Below, one piece after another: positions 16,894 to 26,112 of a DNA stretch of 64,000 bases. Positions within the stretch are counted from its first letter, which is position 1, and every line of letters starts with the position of its first letter. The position numbers were made by a program, and so were the translations under genes. Below the pieces are notes generated by a model. It did no database searches. It was not told where the DNA came from and saw nothing but the letters and a program-made list of their open reading frames with translations. The stretch spans positions 806,001 to 870,000 of the forward strand of contig NZ_CDGG01000001.1 in NCBI RefSeq assembly GCF_000821065.1. The letters run 5' to 3'. The stretch is from Oceanobacillus oncorhynchi. GTDB lineage: Bacteria > Bacillota > Bacilli > Bacillales > Amphibacillaceae.

Positions 16894-16976
16894 TTTAAGA
16901 TGAAGACATAGAAAGTTGATAGTAAATAAAGTATTAAAACTTGAATAAAGGTTAGTTGCAAGGTTGTTGTATGTAA

Positions 16977-18470
<1,494 letters not shown>

Positions 18471-18515
18471 TAGATTAGTTTAAGTGAAAAAGTAAAATTC
18501 ATGGAGGAATGAAGT

Positions 18516-18836
18516 ATGAAGAACGTATTAATTATTTGTGCAGGTGGCATGTCATCTTCTTTATTAGCAAGAAAATCAACAGAATTTTTAAAGGAAAAAG
18601 GGGAAGAAATTCAAGTAGATGCTACTTCTACCAATGAAGGACAAAAAATGATTGATGAAGGAAGATACGATTTATTTTTAGTAAGTCCACAAACGAAGAT
18701 GTACTATAAACAGCTTAAGGGTGCTGGTGACCGTGCTGGGAAACCTGTTGTAAATATCCCTCCGCAGGCATATGTACCAATTCCTATGGGAATCGAGAAG
18801 TTAGCGAATTTAATTTTAGAAGAGCTTCCAGAATAA
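18516..18836 (+). CDS. PTS cellobiose family EIIB component
   Basis: A 106-residue EIIB with the catalytic cysteine in NVLIICAGGMSSSLLARKS and the later LFLVSPQTKMYYKQL segment. It is a distinct subtype from the EIIB at 4185 (CAGGMSSS against CSAGMSTS). ATGGAGGAATG precedes the ATG, 45 nt after the GH1 stop. The 258-bp gap that follows shows no recognisable element. Confidence 0.92.
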   Translation: MKNVLIICAGGMSSSLLARKSTEFLKEKGEEIQVDATSTNEGQKMIDEGRYDLFLVSPQTKMYYKQLKGAGDRAGKPVVNIPPQAYVPIPMGIEKLANLILEELPE

Positions 18837-19094
18837 TAGGCTGTATATGTATAAAAAATTGATATTTATGTTTTAAGGGTTTGTTTTAAAAGAATAGCTC
18901 ATCAGGAATAGCAGGATTAATTCATTAGACGGGGCAGGTTGTTTTCTATAAAGTGTTCCAATCAAGGTATATCCTCACTTGCATTAATAGCAAATGAGAT
19001 TCATGAGTGAGAATAACATTTATTTTCCAGTCCTGTCTGATGAAAAATTAATTTATACCTGCTTCAACCAGAGGTAGAAGAAAGGAAGAATTGG

Positions 19095-19421
19095 ATGGAA
19101 CAAGATCAAATTCAAAACGTTGCTTTTAATATTATTTTGCATAGTGGCTCTTCCAGAACATTGATTCATAATGCCTTTGAATTAATGAGAAATAATGAAT
19201 TTGAAAGTGCAGCAAGCAGACTGGAAGAAGCCAATGATGATTTGTTATCAGCACATCAAACGCAATCATCTTTATTACAGCAGTATTCTTCAGGGGAGGA
19301 TGTCAATGTAGATATTATTATGGTTCATGCCCAAGACCATTTAATGACCACAATGACGCTGCGAGAGGTTGCTTTAGAAATGCTGTCGTTATATGAAAGA
19401 ATTGCAAAAATAGATAAATGA
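19095..19421 (+). CDS. PTS lactose/cellobiose family EIIA component
   Basis: A 108-residue EIIA of the lactose/cellobiose class with the phosphorylated histidine in MVHAQDHLMTTMTLREVALEM and the N-terminal helix NIILHSGSSRTLIHNAF. AGAAAGGAAGAA precedes the ATG. It supplies phosphate to the EIIB upstream. Confidence 0.92.
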   Translation: MEQDQIQNVAFNIILHSGSSRTLIHNAFELMRNNEFESAASRLEEANDDLLSAHQTQSSLLQQYSSGEDVNVDIIMVHAQDHLMTTMTLREVALEMLSLYERIAKIDK

Positions 19422-19432
19422 GGGATTTGTAT

Positions 19433-19939
19433 ATGAAAACCAATGGAATGGAACTAGTAGAAAAAAATCGGAAAGAAACAAGTATTAAATCCATGTATTT
19501 TAATAGATATTTACTTGTCAGATATATAACTGCATTTTTTCTTTTCACAAATATATACTGGCTAATTTCATTGTTGATAAGTGATTCTTCACTTTATTTT
19601 ATCCCATTAATTTTAATTATAACAATTGTTATCAGTATGGTAGAACAGATGAAAATATACAGTTCTCATACTAATCAAGCTAAATATACAAAATATAGTT
19701 TTGCTATTTTATTAAGCACAAATCTGCTATTGATTGTGCCAACATTATTCTCTGTGACATTCAATCAATTGTACCCCTTTTTAGTGGTACAGGAGGAGTC
19801 TAAAATACTTGTATTAGTCGTTTTAGGTATGGGGATATTGTTAAGTGCATTTGTGCTCTATCGTTTATATAACATTAAGTATAACAAGGATCAACATTTT
19901 AAGCGTATCAAAGAATATGAAGAAGCTATTAATTTATAA
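19433..19939 (+). CDS. Unknown small membrane protein in cellobiose-type PTS operon
   Basis: A protein of 168 residues that I do not recognise as any catalytic PTS domain. It has a basic N-terminus, about four predicted membrane segments (around RYLLVRYITAFFLFTNIYW, IPLILIITIVISMV, FAILLSTNLLLIVPTLF and ILVLVVLGMGILLSAFVLY) and a charged tail. There is no conserved Cys or His phosphosite. The ATG at 19433 follows GAGGG by 8 nt; the ATG at 19418, inside the EIIA stop, has no ribosome binding site. Its place between EIIA and EIIC, 17 nt before EIIC, implies a role with the transporter, perhaps as an accessory subunit. Confidence 0.75.
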   Translation: MKTNGMELVEKNRKETSIKSMYFNRYLLVRYITAFFLFTNIYWLISLLISDSSLYFIPLILIITIVISMVEQMKIYSSHTNQAKYTKYSFAILLSTNLLLIVPTLFSVTFNQLYPFLVVQEESKILVLVVLGMGILLSAFVLYRLYNIKYNKDQHFKRIKEYEEAINL

Positions 19940-19956
19940 TAGAAAGAGGGATTTCC

Positions 19957-21312
19957 ATGGCAGAGTCAGAAGGAAAAGTATTTGCTTTTTTGGAAAAATA
20001 TCTAATGGGCCCGATGGGTAAAGTGGCTTCCTGGCGTTTTGTTCGTGCTATAATGGCAGCAGGTATGGCTGCTATTCCGTTCGTCATTGTAGGTTCGATG
20101 TTTCTAGTTTTTAATATACTTCCTGAAACATTCCCATTTTTGCAAAGTTTTTTTGACAATACATTCTTTAGATTTGAAGCTTTGTATATGTTGGCGAATA
20201 AGACAACAATTGGTTTGTTAGCATTATATTTTGGTTTTACTATCGGGTATGAGTATACAAAAATATTTGCGGAAGAAGAAGAGTTGAATTTAAGTCCTTT
20301 AAATGGTGGTTTATTATCTATTTTCGCTTTATTTATGACAATTCCTCAGTTAGTCTGGGAAAATGGTGAAATGGCTCTTGTAAATATTATTAACGAGGAT
20401 ACCACGATCATAGGTGGATGGGAAATAATAGATGAAGGTCTTGCTCGTTTAGATGCTACAGGGGTCTTTTCAGCGATAATTATGGCAATTATAGCTGTGC
20501 AATTATACAGACTATGTGTAAAAAAGAATTGGATCATAAAAATGCCCGAACAAGTTCCGGAAGGTGTAAGCAGATCATTCACAGCTTTAATACCAGCATT
20601 TGTCACAGCTTTTGTTGTTCTTATCCTTAACGGTATTTTGGTTCTAATGGGGACAGATATATTTAAATTAATACAAATTCCATTTGGTTTTGTGACAAAT
20701 TTAACCGGCAGCTGGATAGGTATGATGGTAATTACTTTCATCCTTCATACATTATGGATTGTAGGTATACATGGTTCAACGATTATAGGAGGACTCTTGA
20801 CACCGATTTGGCTGAATAATATGCAAGCGAATATTGGTGGAGCAAACATTCCATATGCAGGTGAATTCCAAACAGCATTTATTCTTTTAGGAGGTGCTGG
20901 AGCGACTTTAGGTTTATGTGTATTTATGGCATTTCTAGCTAAATCGAAACAATTAAGCGTATTGGGCAAAACATCTCTTGTTCCGGGATTATTCAATATT
21001 AATGAACCAATTTTATTTGGATTACCGGTTATATATAACCCATTTATGGCTATTCCATTCTTTTTAGCACCAATGGTTGCTGCGTCTATCGGTTATTGGG
21101 CACTTAGCATAGGAATTGTTAATCCGATTGTTGCCTTGATGCCGTGGCCTACACCTCCAGGGGTAGGTGCATTCATTAGTACAGGGGACTTTATGGCTCT
21201 TGTTGTTGCACTAATCGGCTTAGTAGTTGCGTCTGTAATCTGGTATCCGTTCTTCAAAATGTATGATAAAAAATTAGTTGCACAAGAAAAAGGGGAAGAT
21301 TCATTAATTTGA
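19957..21312 (+). CDS. PTS cellobiose family EIIC component
   Basis: A 451-residue membrane permease of the cellobiose/lactose EIIC class. It has WRFVRAIMAAGMAAIPFVIVGS, the loop KNWIIKMPEQVPEGVSRSF, LWIVGIHGSTI, and LFNINEPILFGLPVIYNPF near the sugar site. AGAAAGAGGG precedes the ATG. It is last in its operon, whereas EIIC is second in the first lichenan-type operon, so the two loci are not a simple recent duplication. Confidence 0.92.
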   Translation: MAESEGKVFAFLEKYLMGPMGKVASWRFVRAIMAAGMAAIPFVIVGSMFLVFNILPETFPFLQSFFDNTFFRFEALYMLANKTTIGLLALYFGFTIGYEYTKIFAEEEELNLSPLNGGLLSIFALFMTIPQLVWENGEMALVNIINEDTTIIGGWEIIDEGLARLDATGVFSAIIMAIIAVQLYRLCVKKNWIIKMPEQVPEGVSRSFTALIPAFVTAFVVLILNGILVLMGTDIFKLIQIPFGFVTNLTGSWIGMMVITFILHTLWIVGIHGSTIIGGLLTPIWLNNMQANIGGANIPYAGEFQTAFILLGGAGATLGLCVFMAFLAKSKQLSVLGKTSLVPGLFNINEPILFGLPVIYNPFMAIPFFLAPMVAASIGYWALSIGIVNPIVALMPWPTPPGVGAFISTGDFMALVVALIGLVVASVIWYPFFKMYDKKLVAQEKGEDSLI

Positions 21313-21386
21313 TTTAGAATAACTAACTGATTTAATCAAAAAATGAACCAAGTTACAGAAAATAATTGATAGAAGATAAAAGTATG

Positions 21387-21422
21387 AGGCTCCTTTCATT
21401 AAGGGGCTTTTTTATTTTATAT
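21387..21422 (+). terminator. Terminator of the second beta-glucoside PTS operon
   Basis: AGGCTCCTT (21387-21395) pairs with AAGGGGCTT (21401-21409) using G-U pairs, followed by TTTTTTTATTTT. Confidence 0.8.
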
Positions 21423-21606
21423 TCCTGTGTTGACTTCTATCCTATTATAATAAAATGGTTTATTCATTCTACATCCTACATAAAACGAGATTTAGTAAAT
21501 TAAATTATTCGAAACTCAAAGTCAGCGTTATCAATGCGGTTAACTATCCAAACCTATAAATAAATCAAAATTTAAAGATAATTAAGAAGAAGCATGTCAG
21601 AAATCC

Positions 21607-21635
21607 TTGATAGAGCGAGCAAAAGGATTTAATAT
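21607..21635 (+). promoter_or_regulatory. Promoter of the prs paralogue
   Basis: TTGATA (21607-21612) and TAATAT (21630-21635) are 17 bp apart. The spacer overlaps an 8-bp inverted repeat, AAATCCTT (21601-21608) with AAGGATTT (21623-21630), which could be an operator. The predicted start lies about 86 bp before the ATG. Confidence 0.5.
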
Positions 21636-21727
21636 AAATATAACTTATTATAATCGTACACGTAAGCTGGTTGAAGAGAAGCAATTATCCCAGTGAACGG
21701 AGATGGATTATTCAGGAGGCTGAAAAA

Positions 21728-22675
21728 ATGAAATGTAGTCCCAAATTAAGGTTATTTTCATTGAATTCCCATTATACCTTAGCAAAAGAGATCGCTGATA
21801 TTTTAAATGTTCCTCTTGGGAAAAGCTCTGTAAAACACTTTAGTGATGATGAAATCCAAATCAATATTGAAGAAAGTGTCAGAGGATGTGAAGTATATCT
21901 GATTCAATCTACTTCTGAACCGGCAAATGAGCATATCATGGAACTATTGATTATGATTGATGCGATGAAAAGAGCTTCAGCTGAATCCATCAATGTGATC
22001 ATTCCGTATTACGGTTATGCACGACAGGATCGGAAGGCGCGGGCCAGAGAGCCGATTACTGCCAAATTGATTGCTGATTTAATCGAAACAGCTGGGGCCT
22101 CCAGAATAATCACATTAGATCTGCACGCGCGGCAAATACAAGGTTTTTTCGATCTGCCGGTAGACCAGCTTATGGGAGTGCCTGTATTAGCGGAGTATTT
22201 TAAAAAGAAATTACCGACGGAAGAGGTTATTGTTGTTGCGCCGGATAATGGGGGCGTAGGTCGTGCCAGAAAGATGGCAACGATATTAGACGCGCCTATT
22301 GCGCTCATAGATAAACGGCGTCCCAAACCAAATGTGTCGCAGGTAATGAATGTCATTGGTGATGTTGCAGGGAAAAATGTCATCCTTATCGATGATTTGA
22401 TTGATACTGCCGGAACGCTTATATCGGCTGCTGATGCGCTGGTTGGTAGAGGAGCGGAAGAAATATATGCTTGCTGTACACATCCTGTTTTATCGGGGAC
22501 GGCAGTGGAGCGGATTGAATCCTCTATCATCAAGGAGCTGGTGATTACCAATTCGATTTATCTGCCAGAGGAGAAACAAATTAATAAAATCACATCCTTG
22601 ACCATTGCGCCGTTATTAGCTGATGCCGTGCTGAGAGTTCATAACAATGCTTCTGTCAGTGTCCTGTTTGAATAA
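21728..22675 (+). CDS. Ribose-phosphate pyrophosphokinase, paralogous copy
   Basis: A 315-residue PRPP synthetase, the usual family length. Visible motifs are the catalytic flexible loop [19 protein letters not shown], the [12 protein letters not shown] region, and the PRPP-binding [14 protein letters not shown]. It makes PRPP from ribose 5-phosphate and ATP in the cytoplasm. The ATG at 21728 follows CAGGAGG and gives the normal N-terminus. The housekeeping prs of Bacilli lies beside gcaD (glmU) and ctc, which are absent here, so this is probably a second copy. Sequence drift, for example in the C-terminal [16 protein letters not shown] region, supports that. Confidence 0.88.
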   Translation: MKCSPKLRLFSLNSHYTLAKEIADILNVPLGKSSVKHFSDDEIQINIEESVRGCEVYLIQSTSEPANEHIMELLIMIDAMKRASAESINVIIPYYGYARQDRKARAREPITAKLIADLIETAGASRIITLDLHARQIQGFFDLPVDQLMGVPVLAEYFKKKLPTEEVIVVAPDNGGVGRARKMATILDAPIALIDKRRPKPNVSQVMNVIGDVAGKNVILIDDLIDTAGTLISAADALVGRGAEEIYACCTHPVLSGTAVERIESSIIKELVITNSIYLPEEKQINKITSLTIAPLLADAVLRVHNNASVSVLFE

Positions 22676-22733
22676 GTTTTTAGCATTTAGAAATACCTGT
22701 ATTAATGACAAAAGGATTCAGTTTAGATACAAC

Positions 22734-22776
22734 ACCCCAAATGTGAGAGCAAGCAACTGACGTTTGGGGTATTTTT
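22734..22776 (+). terminator. Terminator of the prs paralogue
   Basis: ACCCCAAATGT (22734-22744) pairs with ACGTTTGGGGT (22760-22770) with one G-U pair, followed by ATTTTTATA. Confidence 0.85.
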
Positions 22777-22797
22777 ATATAGAGGGAGGTTCAAATC

Positions 22798-24192
22798 ATG
22801 TTATCCAAATCTACACAAGAAAAATTGAATAATGAAATCAATCAAACCTGTGAAGAGCTAAAAATCCCCGGCATGGCACTAACTATTTATCAACACGGCA
22901 ACAGCATTTATGAAAAATATTATGGATACAGAAACATGAAAGAAAGGCTTCCTATTACAAAGGATACAATATTCGGCCTGGCTTCCATCACCAAATCCCT
23001 GACATGTCTGATGGTTATGAAGCTGGAGGAAGAAGGCCGGCTGCATAGCAGTGATAAAGTAACCGAATGGCTTCCCAATTTGAAATTGCCAAGAGAGGAT
23101 TACTTGAAACAGCTGGAGATTAGGCATTTTATGTCCCATACCAGCGGTTTACCGGGATTGCCCTCTATTCATCACGCCCGCATGAAAAGCATTAGGAAGG
23201 ATCCGGATGGCGATTTTTTATTTGGAAAATGGCAGGGGGAGGATAACTCTGCCATTCAAACTGCGAATGAATTGATTGAACAAATAAGCAGGATGGACTT
23301 TGCATTGTCAGGTCCTCTAGGAACGGTGTTCAATTACTCTAATGAAGGATATGGGATGCTGCAAAAAATTATTGAATTGGCGAGCGGAATGACGTTTATC
23401 GATTATGTGGAGAGAAAATTATTTTCCCCGCTGCGGCTAAAGAACTCCTTTTTTTTGACTGAATCCATTATTAACAAAGAAAATGTAACGGAATTATATG
23501 CCTATCAAGAAAAGCAGTCAGGTATTTTTCATTCGCCAGCCTGGTGGGATGTAGGAGCTATTTACACGAACGGGTCCTGGAAGGCTTCGGCTGACGATGT
23601 AATGAAGTATGCAGAGCTGCTTCGGTTAAATGGCAGGATACAGGGGCAAAGTCTTATTTCAGAAGATAAACTTGAAAAAATGACTTCCTCCGCTTTTTCG
23701 TTACCTAATGGCGGTGATTACGGCTTCGGGATAGAAATAAATCCGATTGGGGAATACATCCGGTTTGGTCATGGCGGCAGTATAAAGGGAGTTTCCTCTA
23801 ATTTTCAAATCATTAAGGAAAAAGGAATATCTGCTTCCATTTTAATCAATATGGCCGATGTCCCGGCTGAAAAGATATTGGTTTCTGCACTACATATTCT
23901 TTTAGGGATATCAGCGGAGAATCCTTTCAAGAAAGATGATGTGTTATCTGGAAAAACATTGAATTTAAACCTGTTTTCCGGCATGTATCAATCAGGAGAA
24001 GGGAATAAAGCTTCCATATCGATACAGGATGATTTGCTTTATTTGAATCGGAATGAACAAATAACATGCTTTTCCCCGATATCTGAAAATGATTTTATCG
24101 CGGAAACGGGAGAGCGGATTTATTTTGCAAAGAATGGAGATTGTGTACATTCGGTTCTTGTTGGAAAGAGGGTATTGGAAAAAGTGGAATGA
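22798..24192 (+). CDS. Class C beta-lactamase-like serine hydrolase
   Basis: A 464-residue protein of the beta-lactamase/DD-peptidase fold (Pfam Beta-lactamase). The three signature elements are the SxxK motif in LASITKSLT, the YxN motif in FNYSNEGYG, and HGGSIKG as the KTG-like box. There is no signal peptide or membrane anchor, so it is probably cytoplasmic and an esterase or peptidase rather than an antibiotic-resistance enzyme. The last 80 residues form a small C-terminal domain (LNLFSGMYQSGEGNKASISI). AGAGGGAGG precedes the ATG. The substrate is unknown. Confidence 0.82.
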   Translation: MLSKSTQEKLNNEINQTCEELKIPGMALTIYQHGNSIYEKYYGYRNMKERLPITKDTIFGLASITKSLTCLMVMKLEEEGRLHSSDKVTEWLPNLKLPREDYLKQLEIRHFMSHTSGLPGLPSIHHARMKSIRKDPDGDFLFGKWQGEDNSAIQTANELIEQISRMDFALSGPLGTVFNYSNEGYGMLQKIIELASGMTFIDYVERKLFSPLRLKNSFFLTESIINKENVTELYAYQEKQSGIFHSPAWWDVGAIYTNGSWKASADDVMKYAELLRLNGRIQGQSLISEDKLEKMTSSAFSLPNGGDYGFGIEINPIGEYIRFGHGGSIKGVSSNFQIIKEKGISASILINMADVPAEKILVSALHILLGISAENPFKKDDVLSGKTLNLNLFSGMYQSGEGNKASISIQDDLLYLNRNEQITCFSPISENDFIAETGERIYFAKNGDCVHSVLVGKRVLEKVE

Positions 24193-24201
24193 GAATAGAG
24201 G

Positions 24202-24250
24202 AAAAAATCCCTTGGTTTTCATGAATGGACCGGAAACCAAGGGATTTTTT
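24202..24250. terminator. Bidirectional terminator between serine hydrolase and narK-PAS
   Basis: A perfect 17-bp stem (24202-24218 with 24234-24250, core ATCCCTTGGTTT) has A/T runs on both sides, so it can end the convergent transcripts of both genes. It borders the stop codon of the transporter gene. Confidence 0.9.
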
Positions 24251-25762
24251 TCAGCTTATAGAAGATTGCTTCATATTAGAAATATCATTAAACACGCCGA
24301 CATACTGTATTATTTCACCAACATTATTTTTAACTGGACTGATGGTAAGCAGCTCTTTATACACTTCTCCATTTTTTCGCTGATTTTGGATTTCTCCTTG
24401 CCAGAAGCCTTTGTTATTAATGGATTCCCACATGTCTTTATAAAATGCTTTATCATGCTTCCCAGAACTAATCACCTTAGGAGTTTTGCCAACGACTTCT
24501 TCTTGGTGATAGCCAGTAATTCTTGTGAAAGCAGGATTGACATGCTGAATGACTTTATTTTTATTCGTTATCATCATGCCCTCTGCAACGCCTTCAATGA
24601 TTTTTCCTTCGATACTTACCCGGTCTTGATAATACATAAATATAACGATGATAAAGCTGACGATAGCAAACTCAGACATTAACATAAATGCAATCGCATG
24701 ATGTCCAGTGAGGTTAGCTACACCTGTTAATAGTAATGGTGGAAAGAATCCGCCTAATCCGCCCATCGCAGAAACGATCCCATTGACGATACCAGCTTGT
24801 TTTGAAAAATATAAGGGAACTAATTTAAAGACTGTCCCATTTCCAATCCCTACGGTTACCGCAACGGCCAATGCACCAACGGTATACCACTCGATACCTG
24901 GTGAAAAGGATAATAAGATGCCTGAGAAAGCTACCCCAATGAATACAAACATTAAGATGATAAATGCATTGAATTTATCAGCCAATAAACCTCCAATTGG
25001 TCTTAATGCTGTAGCAATCACAATAAAGATAGCAGTTCGAATGCCGGCATCTACCGGTTCTAAACTGAAGTTATCTACTAAAAAGCTTGGCAGGAACATG
25101 GTAAAAGCAACAAAAGCACCAAATGTGATGAAATAAAATAGGCTCAGGAACCATAGGGTTGTGTTTTTATACACACCTTTGATTTGTTCCGCCATTGATT
25201 TCTTCACTTTTTCTTCTGAACGATCCCCAAAGATAAAAACAAGTGCGGCAAAAACAAGTAAGATAATCAGGAAGCTTCGGATGGTACCTTGCCATCCAAT
25301 TGCCCCAGCGAGTACAGGTGCGCCAAAGGATGTAATTGCTGTACCAACGTTACCAATCCCATATACGCCATTGATAAAACCGTGTTTTTCCTTTGGGTAA
25401 TATTTTGGAAGGGATGTCACTCCGATGGAGAAAACCGCTCCGCCTATCCCCAATAGTAAGCCGCCAATGACTAAATCTGTGAAAGAGTCGGCAATGCTTA
25501 AGAAGAAAACAGGGAATAGTAAAATCAAAAAGCTAATGAGAAAAATAATTCGTGCCCCAAAGCGATCGGCATAAAAACCAATTGGAATACGCAGTAAAGA
25601 TCCTAAAATAACAGGGATGGCCGTAATAATAGATGCTTGACCGGATGTTAATGAAATATCCATTGTAATGTATGGCATGAGCGATGAAATCAGTACCCAC
25701 ACCATAAATCCGATAAATAGATTTGAAGTCTGTAAGATTAATTGTAATCCGGGTTTTTTCAT
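24251..25762 (-). CDS. narK: NarK-type nitrate/nitrite MFS transporter with C-terminal PAS domain
   Basis: A 503-residue fusion. Residues about 1-390 are a 12-helix major facilitator of the NarK/NarT group, with the nitrate-porter features GVTSLPKYYPKEKHGFINGV and GNGTVFKLVPLYFSKQAGIV. Residues about 395-500 form a PAS domain: EGVAEGMMITNKNKVIQHVN, FTRITGYHQEEVVGKTPK and GEIIQYVGVFNDIS are standard PAS landmarks. There is no kinase or other output domain. The ATG at 25762 follows GGAAGGAG. It is divergent from narG, and an FNR box at 25873 is correctly placed for its promoter. Ordinary NarK proteins lack the PAS part. Confidence 0.88.
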   Translation of the reverse strand: MKKPGLQLILQTSNLFIGFMVWVLISSLMPYITMDISLTSGQASIITAIPVILGSLLRIPIGFYADRFGARIIFLISFLILLFPVFFLSIADSFTDLVIGGLLLGIGGAVFSIGVTSLPKYYPKEKHGFINGVYGIGNVGTAITSFGAPVLAGAIGWQGTIRSFLIILLVFAALVFIFGDRSEEKVKKSMAEQIKGVYKNTTLWFLSLFYFITFGAFVAFTMFLPSFLVDNFSLEPVDAGIRTAIFIVIATALRPIGGLLADKFNAFIILMFVFIGVAFSGILLSFSPGIEWYTVGALAVAVTVGIGNGTVFKLVPLYFSKQAGIVNGIVSAMGGLGGFFPPLLLTGVANLTGHHAIAFMLMSEFAIVSFIIVIFMYYQDRVSIEGKIIEGVAEGMMITNKNKVIQHVNPAFTRITGYHQEEVVGKTPKVISSGKHDKAFYKDMWESINNKGFWQGEIQNQRKNGEVYKELLTISPVKNNVGEIIQYVGVFNDISNMKQSSIS

Positions 25763-25845
25763 TTTTATTCTCCTTCCATGATGAGGTAATTCTTTCATTT
25801 GTTTTTTTCGATGCTTCTATTTCTATTCATTTGATTACGTTGAAA

Positions 25846-25888
25846 ATTTTAATCTTTCTTTCACAAATACGTAGTGAAATAAATCACA
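25846..25888 (-). promoter_or_regulatory. FNR box and -10 element of narK
   Basis: AGTGA-AATAAA-TCACA (25873-25888) differs from the FNR consensus TGTGA-N6-TCACA at one base. On the minus strand TAAAAT occupies 25851-25846, so the box is centred about -41.5 from the expected start, the class II activator position. Confidence 0.75.
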
Positions 25889-26028
25889 TGATTTGTGTCA
25901 TTTTTTTGAAGACAGAAAGAAGATTTTTTTGCTGGAACTTCTTTTTGGCAGTAATAGCAGTCTTTTTCAAACACTCAACAACAAGCAATATGCTATCCGT
26001 TTGAATCCATTTTAATTTCTGTCCTACG

Positions 26029-26071
26029 TGTGATGTTTTTCACAACGAGCCGAAATAAGAAATGATTTAAT
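26029..26071 (+). promoter_or_regulatory. FNR box and -10 element of narGHJI
   Basis: TGTGA-TGTTTT-TCACA (26029-26044) is a perfect FNR consensus. TTTAAT at 26066-26071 is preceded by TGA, giving a -10 element with the box centred at about -41.5 from a start near 26078. The remaining sequence between the two divergent promoters (25889-26028) shows nothing else clear. Confidence 0.85.
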
Positions 26072-26112
26072 AGGTCATAGATTGATTAGCAATTCTATTA
26101 GGAGGGATTTAG

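Noticed and set aside
18837-19094. The 258-bp gap between EIIB and EIIA checked for a second transposon-end remnant or attenuator.
   Set aside because: No stable stem or repeat comparable to the 5931-6105 block was found.
22015-22551. A 178-codon minus-strand frame opposite the prs paralogue.
   Set aside because: It mirrors the conserved prs sequence and has no ribosome binding site.
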